Shown in pieces: positions 37,980-48,876 of a stretch of DNA of 64,000 nucleotides. This DNA comes from Gracilibacillus halotolerans (GTDB taxonomy: Bacteria > Bacillota > Bacilli > Bacillales > Amphibacillaceae). Numbering within the stretch: position 1 is the stretch's first letter; each line of letters begins with the position of its first letter. The DNA lies in contig NZ_JACHON010000001.1 of NCBI RefSeq assembly GCF_014206945.1, positions 57,432-121,431 on the forward strand, given 5' to 3'. A program made the position numbers and the translations under genes. A model generated the notes under the pieces. That model searched no databases and was not told the DNA's origin. It saw only the letters and a list, made by a program, of their open reading frames with translations.

Positions 37980-38058
37980 TTATTATTTAGTATAGAGAAT
38001 CAGTACGGCCGCTAGAATAAAGATAACATTCTATCTAATTCATATTTAAAGACAAAAA

Positions 38059-38093
38059 AACCTGCAGTTCATTAATAACTGCAGGTTCTTTTT
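38059..38093 (+). terminator. Terminator of ylbG
   Basis: AACCTGCAGTT (38059-38069) pairs perfectly with AACTGCAGGTT (38077-38087), then CTTTTTA. Confidence 0.9.
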
Positions 38094-38117
38094 ATTACCA
38101 CTGATGGTAATAAAAAG
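38088..38117. repeat. Second inverted repeat sharing the ylbG terminator tail
   Basis: CTTTTTATTACCA and TGGTAATAAAAAG form a perfect 13-bp stem with loop CTGA. Its left arm is the T tail of the ylbG terminator, so the two hairpins compete. On the minus strand it would also end in T. Confidence 0.7.
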
Positions 38118-38132
38118 ATAAAGGGAGAGGAG

Positions 38133-38220
38133 AAACCGGAGTAAGGACTTATGGGGAAATGTAAGTCTTCTCCGTTTGAAAGCAACTATTTAAGTGAGTT
38201 GCTTCAGTCCAAGTTTGGAC
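38133..38220 (+). other. Cluster of three hairpins upstream of rsmD (candidate structured RNA)
   Basis: Three consecutive stems are seen. AAACCGGAG pairs with CTCCGTTT enclosing GACTTA/TAAGTC (38133-38177). AAGCAACT pairs with AGTTGCTT (38180-38204). GTCCAA pairs with TTGGAC (38207-38220). No run of T follows. The stretch 38117-38401 has no protein-coding signal that I can support. It may be the leader of rsmD-coaD or an independent RNA. Confidence 0.4.
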
Positions 38221-38401
38221 GTTATTTCATGTTTTTATACATCGAAATTAAAATAATTATTTGCTATATAGAAAATAATAGAACGATAAATAGGAACGTG
38301 TGTTAAAAGAGAGTGACTCACGGTCTTACGAAATATTTGTAGGCTATAAATAAATCGTGCTATATTAAGATAGATTTATGAATGATATGGGATGTGAGCC
38401 A

Positions 38402-40636
<2,235 letters not shown>

Positions 40637-40698
40637 AGGATCTGTCGCTCCTTTAGAAGATATCTTTATCGGAAGTTCATTAAGAAAGTAGGTTGGAC

Positions 40699-41718
40699 AT
40701 GAAAAATAAAAAAAGTATTACTAAAACTTTGATTTTGGGTATTTGTGGCTTAATCATTATTGGTTTGTTTGCATACCCGTTACCTTTTTATATACAAAAA
40801 CCTGGCAGTGCAGATCCACTAGATCCTATAGTATCCGTTGATGGTGGTACAGAAAGTGAAGGCGATATGCATTTAGTAACAATTAGAAGTGGCAAGGCTA
40901 GTCCAATTATGTATTTATGGGCAACCATTACGGATTATTATGAAATAATACCTGAGAAACAGTTACTTCAAGATATAACGGACGAAGAATACCAGCAAAT
41001 GCAACTATTAATGATGGAAAATTCACAAGAACAGTCTACAGTAGTAGCATATGAAGCTGCTGAGGAAGAGATTACAATTAATTTTAATGGTGTGTATGTT
41101 GTAGCTGTAATGGAAGGTGTGCCTGCAGAAGATAAGCTTGAGACAGGAGATGTTATTGTTGCTGTTGATGGTGAAGAAATTAAAGAAGCAGATGATTTAA
41201 CAGACTATGTAAGTAATAAGAAAAATGCAGGAGATTCGATTGTACTAACAATTGAGCGTGAAGAACTTATAGAAGAAGTAGAGATTGAACTAGTCAGTTT
41301 AGAGCAATTAGACGGAAAACCTGGTATAGGAATTTCTCTAGTCACGGATCGAAAAGTGGAAGTAGATCCGAAGCTTACTTTTGAAACAGGTAAAACGGGT
41401 GGACCAAGTGCAGGTCTCATGTTTGCATTAGAGATTTATGATCAGTTAACGGAAGAGGACATAACTCAAGGTTACCAAGTTTGTGGGACTGGGGAAATAG
41501 ATTATGAAGGTAATATAGGTAGGATTGGTGGAGTAGATAAAAAAATAGTTGCTGCTGATAAAGCTGGCTGTGACATATTTTTCGTACCCAATGAACAGAA
41601 TAGCGAGACGTCCAATTATGTTCAGGCAAGAGAAACGGCAGATGACATCCAAACAGAAATGGAAATCGTTCCAGTAGATCATTTCAACGACGCACTTGGA
41701 TATCTACAAAGTAAATAG
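40699..41718 (+). CDS. ylbL: YlbL-type PDZ and Lon-protease domain membrane protein
   Basis: This 339-residue protein has an N-terminal membrane anchor (about 8-28), an extracytoplasmic PDZ domain (about 120-205) and a Lon-type S16 protease domain. The dyad is Ser237 in GGPSAG and Lys282 in GGVDKKIVAA. SepM of streptococci, a relative, trims signal peptides. B. subtilis YlbL is linked to degradation of the division inhibitor YneA after DNA damage. The ATG at 40699 follows TAGG; a TTG two codons earlier is less likely. Confidence 0.9.
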   Translation: MKNKKSITKTLILGICGLIIIGLFAYPLPFYIQKPGSADPLDPIVSVDGGTESEGDMHLVTIRSGKASPIMYLWATITDYYEIIPEKQLLQDITDEEYQQMQLLMMENSQEQSTVVAYEAAEEEITINFNGVYVVAVMEGVPAEDKLETGDVIVAVDGEEIKEADDLTDYVSNKKNAGDSIVLTIEREELIEEVEIELVSLEQLDGKPGIGISLVTDRKVEVDPKLTFETGKTGGPSAGLMFALEIYDQLTEEDITQGYQVCGTGEIDYEGNIGRIGGVDKKIVAADKAGCDIFFVPNEQNSETSNYVQARETADDIQTEMEIVPVDHFNDALGYLQSK

Positions 41719-41781
41719 AAAAGCGCAAGCGCCTTGCTCACCCCCCGACAAGCTTAAGTAAGGCTTGACGGAGCGTTTTTT
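41719..41781. repeat. Dispersed GC-rich repeat, copy 1 (possible terminator of ylbL)
   Basis: The element begins AAAAGCGCAAGCGCCT immediately after the ylbL stop. It contains a C6 tract, CTTAAGTAA and a CAAGC/GCTTG inverted pair, and ends GAGCGTTTTTT. A related copy starts at 63957. The GC-rich character stands out from the flanks. Confidence 0.65.
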
Positions 41782-41818
41782 GCCACAGAATAGCATTACT
41801 TCCTATTCTATTGAAAGC

Positions 41819-42143
41819 GAGGCTGGGACAGAATTATTTAATCATACTACAAACCGAACGATTCGTTAGAATCAGTTCTGTTTGTATGCTTTTTATAATT
41901 GCTTCGCTAAAACACTTCGCTTATACCTCGGCAAGGCTCTGTTGCAACGCCGAACATCACAAACTAAAGTTTTTATATAACTTTTGTAATTAGTTGAGGC
42001 GTTGTCGAGGTATAGGAAACACTGTGCAAGTATTTTTTGCACAGATGTTAACTTATACCCTATGGGTAAAAGCGAAGTATTTTGACAAGGCGTTAGTATA
42101 ATATTAGGATTTTATATTATGAAAATTACTCTGGCTCAGTCTC
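41819..42143. mobile_element. 325-bp element with terminal inverted repeats (MITE-like)
   Basis: The termini GAGGCTGGGACAGAAT and ACTCTGGCTCAGTCTC are imperfect inverted repeats (11 of 16 match). Inside are several long-range pairings: 41909-41927 with 42065-42083 (17 of 19), 41922-41930 with 42006-42014, 41945-41951 with 41998-42004, and a hairpin 42022-42044. There is no transposase. The right end coincides with the first base of the tmcAL stop codon. A 60-codon frame inside it is not considered a gene. Confidence 0.6.
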
Positions 42144-43351
42144 TAAGTATATATAATAGGTGATTGGAATTCTTGTAAGCTTTTTTGTCTTCGTATATTC
42201 GTTGAGAGAATGGAATAATAAGCATGATTTATTCTTCGCACATGATCTTGATAACGATAAGGTGATTTACTACTTGTGTAGAGGGTGAATTCTAGCTCTT
42301 TTGATTTGAGATAATGTAGATAAGCACGTCCAGTTTGATTCATACCTAAAATACGAACTTCAGGTTCTTGCTTGCGAAGTTGAAGCATCTCATCTTTTGT
42401 TGTGTTAGTTAAAATATGAGTGAAAATACGTTGGATACTTGTCCATGTATACCGCTTTGTTTTAACTCGTTGGATAAAGTCTGTATAACTGTCTGCCTTC
42501 TCTGCCGCTTGATAAATACGATTTTCAAGTCCTTCTTTTATACCGTGAATTGCTTGAAGGTCTTTCCTATTACTAGTTAGTATTCGATTAATGAGTAACG
42601 GAAAATATAGTTCCCATAGATGCCATGTCTTTGTTTCCTCATAATAGTCATTCATTATTTGTTCCGTTGATGAGGGGACACTAGCCTTCATGGAGTCATT
42701 CCAATTATTATTTCGTATTAATTCATTACGTATACTTGTTGCACTCGCAATAGGTCCATTAATTTCGTTATCATGATAATTATTATGTATTCTTGGTATA
42801 GTTAATGGCATCATGGAAGTGTTTTGTTCCAATATTTGTCTAACATATTGTCTACCGAGAATATTATTAGGTTTTGTAAGATCTAAAGTCTCACCTTTAG
42901 GTCCAATATCTTTATGAGCTTTTTCATGTGCCATTGGATAGGAAAGTCCATCGTTTAGGTGCTTTTTTAATACCTGTTTATATGTTTCTTCGTTAGAATG
43001 TATCCATTTTTCCATACGGATAAATTCTTCGATATCGCCATGTTCACTTCCAAAACAGAGATAGTCAGCGTGTAATTTATTTAGAATTGTGACAGCACCT
43101 TGAGAAAAATATTCACTATGTTGAACAGCATAAGGGTAGGGTAATTCTATAACGAGGTCCACTCCTTGAGAAAGAGCCATTTTTGATCGTGCCCATTTGT
43201 CTACGATTGCAGGTTCTCCTCTTTGGAGAAAGTTACCACTCATAACAGCAATCATACATTCAGCATTAGATAGTAGCCGAGATTGATTGAGATGGTGTAA
43301 GTGCCCGTTATGGAAAGGATTATATTCGACAATTAGTCCACAAGCTTTCAT
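42143..43351 (-). CDS. tmcAL: tRNA(Met) cytidine acetate ligase TmcAL (YlbM)
   Basis: This 402-residue enzyme uses ATP and acetate to form N4-acetylcytidine at the wobble position of elongator tRNA(Met). The nucleotidyltransferase-like N-terminus contains GLIVEYNPFHNGH, and the conserved GNFLQRGEPAIVDKWARS follows. The start is the ATG with GGAGG five bases upstream; four extra codons upstream lack a site. The stop codon abuts the right terminus of a repeat element, so the last residues (about 15, QEFQSPIIYT) may have been altered by the insertion. Confidence 0.92.
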   Translation of the reverse strand: MKACGLIVEYNPFHNGHLHHLNQSRLLSNAECMIAVMSGNFLQRGEPAIVDKWARSKMALSQGVDLVIELPYPYAVQHSEYFSQGAVTILNKLHADYLCFGSEHGDIEEFIRMEKWIHSNEETYKQVLKKHLNDGLSYPMAHEKAHKDIGPKGETLDLTKPNNILGRQYVRQILEQNTSMMPLTIPRIHNNYHDNEINGPIASATSIRNELIRNNNWNDSMKASVPSSTEQIMNDYYEETKTWHLWELYFPLLINRILTSNRKDLQAIHGIKEGLENRIYQAAEKADSYTDFIQRVKTKRYTWTSIQRIFTHILTNTTKDEMLQLRKQEPEVRILGMNQTGRAYLHYLKSKELEFTLYTSSKSPYRYQDHVRRINHAYYSILSTNIRRQKSLQEFQSPIIYT

Positions 43352-43464
43352 GTTTACCTCCATTATGGTACATTATTATAGGAATAGTTAATTCTTGAAT
43401 AGATGTTTGTTTTGTAGTATATCATATATCTGTAATGTTAGGATACGACTGTAAAGAAAAAACA

Positions 43465-43493
43465 TTGACAAATCATGATTTTCCTTTTAAAAT
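43465..43493 (+). promoter_or_regulatory. SigA promoter of ylbN-rpmF
   Basis: A perfect TTGACA and TAAAAT are spaced by exactly 17 bases, about 30 bases before the ylbN start. Confidence 0.85.
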
Positions 43494-43522
43494 ATTTCTT
43501 GTTGCCTTGAGGTGAATTAACA

Positions 43523-44038
43523 TTGAAACTATCTCTTCAAAAACTTAGACACTTAAACGGGGAAGCTTTGCGTGTAGATGAGATGGAAGATATCCGTGAG
43601 ATCAAAGAATTAAACAATGATATTCGTTCGGTAGAGCCCGTTCATGTAGTAGGTACAGTAAGAATGAATGGGGACAAGATTTTTTGCCAACTTCAAGTAA
43701 CGGGTAAAATGATTTTACCTTGTGCGAGAACATTAATTGATGTTCCTTATTCTTTTGAAGTACATGTAGACGAAACGTATACAACGGATGAATTTAAAGA
43801 ATCTGAAGAGATCCACTTAGTAAAGGGAGAACTTCTTGACTTAACCCCTGCTATCAGAGAAAATGTACTACTGGACGTTCCAATGCGTGTGTTTGCGGAA
43901 AAAGAAGAGCTTGAAGCAAATACGGTAGATGAAGGGGAAGGTTGGACACTGATAACAGATGAACAGAAAGAAAAGAAAGTAGATCCCCGCCTAGAAAAAT
44001 TGCAACAATTTTTCGAGAAGAATAAAGAAGACAATTAA
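43523..44038 (+). CDS. ylbN: YlbN, DUF177/YceD family protein
   Basis: This 171-residue cytoplasmic protein belongs to the family almost always found before rpmF. Two conserved regions are visible: MILPCARTLIDVPYSFE and, towards the end, DPRLEKLQQFF. The Cys of the first is present as a single residue. The start is TTG, seven bases after GAGGTGA. In plants and E. coli relatives affect 23S rRNA accumulation; a ribosome-assembly role is inferred only. Confidence 0.88.
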   Translation: MKLSLQKLRHLNGEALRVDEMEDIREIKELNNDIRSVEPVHVVGTVRMNGDKIFCQLQVTGKMILPCARTLIDVPYSFEVHVDETYTTDEFKESEEIHLVKGELLDLTPAIRENVLLDVPMRVFAEKEELEANTVDEGEGWTLITDEQKEKKVDPRLEKLQQFFEKNKEDN

Positions 44039-44069
44039 TTTATTGCTTCTTTTAAAGGAGGTGTAAGGC

Positions 44070-44243
44070 ATGGCAGTACCTAAGCGTAAAACATCTAAAA
44101 AAGTAAGAGATCAAAGACGTACACATAAAAAGCTACACGTACCTGGATTAGTAGAATGTTCGAATTGTGGTGAACCTACTAAACCTCACCATGTATGTAA
44201 ATCTTGTGGACATTATGGTGAAAAACAAGTGGTAGAGCAATAA
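44070..44243 (+). CDS. rpmF: Ribosomal protein L32
   Basis: This 57-residue protein of the large ribosomal subunit begins MAVPKRKTSKK and contains the zinc ribbon C30-x2-C33 and C43-x2-C46. It is the zinc-binding form, so it depends on zinc supply. The ribosome site AAAGGAGGTG is strong. It is co-transcribed with ylbN 31 bases upstream and followed by a terminator. Confidence 0.97.
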   Translation: MAVPKRKTSKKVRDQRRTHKKLHVPGLVECSNCGEPTKPHHVCKSCGHYGEKQVVEQ

Positions 44244-44247
44244 TTAT

Positions 44248-44286
44248 AAAAACAAGCAATCCAAATAAAGGTTGCTTGTTTTTTTA
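44248..44286 (+). terminator. Terminator of ylbN-rpmF
   Basis: AAAAACAAGCAA (44248-44259) pairs perfectly with TTGCTTGTTTTT (44272-44283), with T continuing. Confidence 0.92.
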
Positions 44287-44473
44287 GTTAGAAAACGAAA
44301 ACCAGCTTTCCTTACTCTATAAAATGGGTTACTAGCAAATTGAATTACGACTACTTGATTAAGCTCCTCTTTGGGGAAATTACTACAAAGTATATGTAAC
44401 TTCCTAAAATTCTGATTCTATCTCCTCTATTAATTGCATAGATTGATAGCAAATGAATCTAGGAGGTGAGGCC

Positions 44474-44899
44474 ATGCAAAGCAATCGTCAAGACGCATGG
44501 ACACAAGAAGAGGATCAACTGCTCGGGGAAATTGTACTTCAATTTATTAAAGAAGGGAAGACCCAATTACAGGCATTCTCTGAAGCGGGTGAGCAGTTGT
44601 CAAGAACACCTGCTGCATGCGGTTTTCGATGGAATGCTACATTGAGGAAGCAATATGAAAATGATATTCAACAGGCTAAGAAAAATAGAAGATCTCGCGC
44701 TTTTGTGAAAAGCAATCAGGTTGGAGCAAATCCTGGCATCGAAGAAATTATGAAAGGAATTGAGGATTTACAACGATTCTATCTTCAAGTAGGGGAGTCT
44801 GAGAGCTTTAGGAAAATTTATGAAGAAAATGCTCATTTAAAAGAGAAGGTTTCAGACTATGAAAATAAAATAAAGAAAATAAAAGAAATCCTTGAGTAA
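44474..44899 (+). CDS. RsfA/GerR family sporulation transcription regulator
   Basis: This 141-residue protein has an N-terminal Myb/SANT-like DNA-binding domain (about 7-60, with WTQEEDQLLGEIVLQFI and ACGFRWNATLRKQYE) and a C-terminal coiled coil (about 95-141). Prespore regulator RsfA and mother-cell regulator GerR (YlbO) share this plan. The position after rpmF is that of ylbO/gerR in B. subtilis, so GerR is more likely, although this protein is shorter. The ATG follows AGGAGGTG. The targets would be late sporulation genes. Confidence 0.8.
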   Translation: MQSNRQDAWTQEEDQLLGEIVLQFIKEGKTQLQAFSEAGEQLSRTPAACGFRWNATLRKQYENDIQQAKKNRRSRAFVKSNQVGANPGIEEIMKGIEDLQRFYLQVGESESFRKIYEENAHLKEKVSDYENKIKKIKEILE

Positions 44900-45192
44900 T
44901 ATAGCAATGGAACAAGCATAATAATATATTCCTCACTAATAATCCTTCCAAATATAGATTAAGACTAATCACCTATTAACCTAGAATGTAAATCTTAATG
45001 AACATATAAGAGTTGTACAATGGGCGAATCGTTCTTTCTTTAAAGCAACGTTCGTTTCTCACTAAATGAGATAAAAGTCATTATTTGTCGGTGATTAGTC
45101 CTTTTTGCATAACAGGCATTGTTAAATTATGAATTCTGTCGTATTATTTTCATAGGTAATTAGATTCTTATGAAGATAGTGAGGATAGAAGA

Positions 45193-45582
45193 ATGATCAC
45201 ATTCCTAGCTTATGTTCTAGCATTTATGGGAACCTTTCCTATACTTATAACATTTATTGTTTTTCGAATTAGTCGTTTTCTTGCAATAAACAAGAAAAAG
45301 TCTTTTCTAATGGCAGTGAACTATACGACAATTCTATATTTCATTTCAACGTGTGTTATTTGGTATACATTATCCGTACATAATATTTTCCTTTATGGAA
45401 TCATCATTCTTCTTCTCCTATTCATAAGTTCGGTGTTTATCTGTTGGAAAAAATATACCGATATTGTCTTTGCGACGGTCTTTCGTTTCTTCTGGCGTAT
45501 AACCTTCTTATTTTTCTTTGTAGCGCATCTATTATCTATAATCGCTGGTCTCTTGTTATACATCATTCGATATTCTGGATAA
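45193..45582 (+). CDS. DUF3397-like membrane protein
   Basis: This 129-residue protein has four hydrophobic segments (about 4-26, 40-62, 65-87 and 98-125) and a few basic loops. Size, topology and position before bshC fit the DUF3397 family of bacilli. The ribosome site (GTGAGGATAG) is moderate. No function is known. The 293-base gap upstream (44900-45192) shows nothing that I can support. Confidence 0.6.
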   Translation: MITFLAYVLAFMGTFPILITFIVFRISRFLAINKKKSFLMAVNYTTILYFISTCVIWYTLSVHNIFLYGIIILLLLFISSVFICWKKYTDIVFATVFRFFWRITFLFFFVAHLLSIIAGLLLYIIRYSG

Positions 45583-45671
45583 TCATATCTTTTATAAACA
45601 AATTATGTGCGTTTTCTTTTTTGATTATGTACAATACAAGTGGAATGACATAAAGAAGGAGAACGTTATTG

Positions 45672-47294
45672 ATGGTAATTGAACCACTGACTACAAAATG
45701 GACAAACCCTTTCATAAAGGATTACATACAAGGAAACGAACAAATACTTAATTTTTATGACTATTCTCCATACTCTAAGGATGTATTTCGAAAGAGAAAA
45801 GAGGATTTAGATAAACTAGTGTTTGAACGTGACGTATTAACAGATGTGTTAATGACCTTAAATAAAAACTGGAATGCAGATAATGTCACATTACAAAATA
45901 TTGAACGGCTTGAACAAAAAAATAGTTTAGTTGTAATTGGTGGTCAACAAGCTGGCCTACTCACTGGTCCAATGCTGTCTATACATAAAATTATTTCCAT
46001 CATATCGTTAAGCAAGCAACAAGAAAAAGAACTAGGTGTTCCAGTCATACCTGTGTTTTGGATAGCTGGTGAAGATCATGATTATGATGAGATCAATCAT
46101 GTATTTCTTCCTAAAGAAGGGGAATTAACGAAACATATATATCCATCTTCAACATGGAACAAACTTTCTATTTCTGAACGTACTATTATAGAAGAAGAAC
46201 TAAAAAAATGGGTTCATGAAGCGTTTCGTTACTTTGAAGAAACAGAACATACGTATGATTTATATAACATGGTTGATAGAGTGATTGAACAGTCACACAA
46301 TTTAGTTGATTTCTTTGCACAAATTATTCACTGGTTGTTCAAGGAGACAGGACTTGTTTTAATTGATTCCGGGAATTCGCTTGTTAGGAAAATAGAAAGC
46401 AACCTTTTTATACAAATGATAGAGAAACAACCTGCTATTAGCCAATCCGTTTATACTACACTGGAGAATTTACGTACAAGAGGTTACTCTGTATCTGTAG
46501 AAGTCGAGGAAGATGATGCTCATTTGTTTTATCATCTTCACGGTGAACGTATATTGTTAAAAAGAAAAGACGATAAATGGATAGGGAAAAATCAGGAGTG
46601 TGAACTTTCAACAGAAGAGCTAATCGAAATAGCGAAAACGAGCCCTGAGAGATTAAGTAATAACGTAGTGACTCGTCCATTAATGCAAGAAATGTTGTTT
46701 CCTACTTTAGCCTTCTATGGAGGGATGAGTGAAGTAGCATATTGGGGAATACTTAAAGGAGCTTTTCATCATTTGGATATGAAAATGCCACCTGTTTTAC
46801 CGCGTACTTCGTTCACTTGGATAGAAAGGAAAGTAGAAAGGTATCTTGATAAATACGGTATTCCTATTGAGCAAGCGATAATGAGCGGAGTAGATGAATA
46901 CAAAATGAATTGGTTAAAAGCTCAACTAGCTCCACCACTAGATCTCATGATTGATGAGTTTAAGGAATCGATAAAAAAACAACATCAAGTGTTTCAGGAT
47001 ATAGCAGCAAGTTGGCGTCCAGATATGGAGAACTATGCTGAAAAAAATCTAGAATATATTCTGCAACAAACCGAAAATCTTCGAAACCAATTTCATCGTG
47101 AACAAGAACGAGACTATAGCCAAACGTTAAATGAATTTGATTATTTAAATGCACATCTTTACCCTAATAACGGCTTTCAAGAACGGTCATGGAATATTTT
47201 TTACTTTCTTAACCGATTTGGTGTAGATAAGTTCAGGACATTCTTCAATGAAGATTATTCGTACAAACAATTACATTATGTGATCAAATTATAA
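45672..47294 (+). CDS. bshC: Bacillithiol biosynthesis cysteine ligase BshC
   Basis: This 540-residue enzyme adds cysteine to glucosaminyl-malate in the last step of bacillithiol synthesis. It has a Rossmann-like core with VVIGGQQAGLLTGP near residue 88 and FWIAGEDHDYDEINH near 135. A long coiled-coil insertion (about 415-470) follows. The start is ambiguous between ATG at 45672 and TTG one codon earlier, which is seven bases after AAGGAG. The gene precedes mraZ as in B. subtilis but has its own terminator. Confidence 0.93.
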   Translation: MVIEPLTTKWTNPFIKDYIQGNEQILNFYDYSPYSKDVFRKRKEDLDKLVFERDVLTDVLMTLNKNWNADNVTLQNIERLEQKNSLVVIGGQQAGLLTGPMLSIHKIISIISLSKQQEKELGVPVIPVFWIAGEDHDYDEINHVFLPKEGELTKHIYPSSTWNKLSISERTIIEEELKKWVHEAFRYFEETEHTYDLYNMVDRVIEQSHNLVDFFAQIIHWLFKETGLVLIDSGNSLVRKIESNLFIQMIEKQPAISQSVYTTLENLRTRGYSVSVEVEEDDAHLFYHLHGERILLKRKDDKWIGKNQECELSTEELIEIAKTSPERLSNNVVTRPLMQEMLFPTLAFYGGMSEVAYWGILKGAFHHLDMKMPPVLPRTSFTWIERKVERYLDKYGIPIEQAIMSGVDEYKMNWLKAQLAPPLDLMIDEFKESIKKQHQVFQDIAASWRPDMENYAEKNLEYILQQTENLRNQFHREQERDYSQTLNEFDYLNAHLYPNNGFQERSWNIFYFLNRFGVDKFRTFFNEDYSYKQLHYVIKL

Positions 47295-47295
47295 T

Positions 47296-47332
47296 AAAAA
47301 TCGTAGGTCTGTTAAAGACTTACGATTTTTTT
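47296..47332 (+). terminator. Terminator of bshC
   Basis: A 15-bp stem with one G-T pair (47296-47310 with 47316-47330) ends in a T run. Confidence 0.9.
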
Positions 47333-47409
47333 GTTTATAAAGAGAAAAAGCAAGATGAAATGGATGAAAATATTACCTGTAAGAAAAATACATACTTTTT
47401 TAATAAAAT

Positions 47410-47455
47410 AGTGGAGGAAAGTGGGGGGATGTGGTACGATAAATAATGAAAGTGG
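47410..47455 (+). promoter_or_regulatory. MraZ operator: GTGG boxes phased at 10 bp
   Basis: GTGG begins at 47411, 47421 and 47431, exactly one helical turn apart, and again at 47452, two turns on. MraZ proteins bind direct repeats of GTGG/TGGGN type upstream of their own operon. A TAAAAT at 47404-47409 could be the -10 element, so binding would block transcription of mraZ and the dcw genes. The fourth box is 11 bases before the start codon. Confidence 0.65.
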
Positions 47456-47465
47456 GGTGCATGGT

Positions 47466-47897
47466 ATGTTCATGGGTGAATATTCTCATAACATTGATAC
47501 AAAAGGCCGAATAATTGTTCCTTCCAAGTTTAGAGAAGACCTTGGCGATCAATTTGTTATTACTCGTGGTCTTGATCAATGTTTATTTGCTTATCCTATG
47601 AATGAATGGCACCTATTAGAGGAAAAACTAAAGAAACTCCCACTAACAAAAAAAGATGCTCGTGCTTTTACGCGGTTTTTCTTTTCAGGAGCCGTGGAAT
47701 GTGAACTCGATAAACAAGGAAGAATAAACATACCAGCACCACTTAGAAAATACGCAGACATTGAAAAAGAATGCTCTGTTATTGGTGTATCCAATCGAGT
47801 AGAGTTTTGGGCAGCAGATAATTGGAATTCGTTTGTTGAAGAGTCAGAGGATTCATTTGCAGAAATCGCTGAAAACATGATTGATTTCGATTTTTAA
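47466..47897 (+). CDS. mraZ: MraZ transcriptional regulator
   Basis: This 143-residue AbrB-like protein forms ring oligomers and controls the dcw operon. It has two SpoVT/AbrB half-domains, each with the DxxGR motif: DTKGRIIVP near residue 11 and DKQGRINIP near 83. The start MFMGEY agrees exactly with the B. subtilis protein length; a longer frame begins 15 codons upstream. The ribosome site (GTGGGGTG) overlaps the last GTGG box, so self-binding could also affect initiation. Confidence 0.95.
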   Translation: MFMGEYSHNIDTKGRIIVPSKFREDLGDQFVITRGLDQCLFAYPMNEWHLLEEKLKKLPLTKKDARAFTRFFFSGAVECELDKQGRINIPAPLRKYADIEKECSVIGVSNRVEFWAADNWNSFVEESEDSFAEIAENMIDFDF

Positions 47898-47923
47898 CCA
47901 ATCCAATAAGAGGATGAGCATAG

Positions 47924-48862
47924 ATGTTTGAACATTATACAGTATTAAAGAAAGAAGCCGTTATAGGATTAGATATTAAACCAGACGGTATTTATGTCGA
48001 TTGCACACTAGGTGGTGGCGGTCATTCTGCTTCCATCCTATCTAAGTTGAGTGATAAAGGTAGACTATATGCATTTGATCAGGACGATGAAGCGCTTATC
48101 GCTGCAAAAGAGCGATTAATGAACTATAAAGCTAACGTAGAATTTATAAAAAGTAATTTTAGAAATATAACCGAACAATTACATAAGAGAGATGTAACTA
48201 AGGTAGACGGTGTTTTGTTTGATTTAGGGGTATCCTCCCCACAACTGGACGAGGGTGATAGAGGGTTTAGTTATCATCAAGATGCTTCTCTAGATATGAG
48301 GATGGACCAAAGTTCTGATTTGACCGCGTATCAAATAGTAAATGAATGGCCGTATGAAAAGTTAGTCTCTATATTTTTTAAATACGGTGAAGAAAAGTTT
48401 TCAAAGCAAATCGCTCGAAAAATTGAATCTACAAGAGAAACGAAGGCAATTGAGACAACATTAGAACTTGTAGAAGTTATTAAAGAGGCAATTCCAGCTG
48501 CGGCAAGACGCACGGGAGGTCACCCTGCAAAAAGAATATTTCAAGCAATTCGAATTGCAGTCAATGATGAACTAACAGCATTTGAAGAAGCGATTGAACA
48601 AGCTGGAAAGCTACTAAAACCAACAGGACGTATTGCGGTCATAACTTTTCATTCATTGGAAGATAGAATATGTAAACAAACGTTTAAACAGTGGAGCACT
48701 CCACCATCTATACCCCGGAATATTCCAGTATTACCGAAAGAACAGCAAGCCGATTTCCGCTTAATAACTAGAAAACCAATTCTTCCTACTGACGAAGAAT
48801 TAGAGCAAAATAGAAGATCACGATCAGCAAAATTACGAATCGTTGAAAAAAATGAAGGATAA
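47924..48862 (+). CDS. rsmH: 16S rRNA (cytosine-1402-N4)-methyltransferase RsmH
   Basis: This 312-residue SAM enzyme (MraW) methylates C1402 in the ribosomal P site. SAM motif [14 protein letters not shown], the central [11 protein letters not shown] and [19 protein letters not shown] (in two parts, [12 protein letters not shown] and [13 protein letters not shown]) are intact. [12 protein letters not shown] also fits. It is the second gene of the dcw operon, with an AGGATGAG ribosome site. Confidence 0.96.
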   Translation: MFEHYTVLKKEAVIGLDIKPDGIYVDCTLGGGGHSASILSKLSDKGRLYAFDQDDEALIAAKERLMNYKANVEFIKSNFRNITEQLHKRDVTKVDGVLFDLGVSSPQLDEGDRGFSYHQDASLDMRMDQSSDLTAYQIVNEWPYEKLVSIFFKYGEEKFSKQIARKIESTRETKAIETTLELVEVIKEAIPAAARRTGGHPAKRIFQAIRIAVNDELTAFEEAIEQAGKLLKPTGRIAVITFHSLEDRICKQTFKQWSTPPSIPRNIPVLPKEQQADFRLITRKPILPTDEELEQNRRSRSAKLRIVEKNEG

Positions 48863-48876
48863 GGAAGGTGACAGAG

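Noticed and set aside
41811..41993. 60-codon frame inside the repeat element
   Set aside because: It overlaps inverted repeats, has no ribosome site and no recognisable sequence.
45444..45653. 69-codon frame overlapping the DUF3397-like gene
   Set aside because: It is in another frame of a better-supported gene and has no ribosome site.
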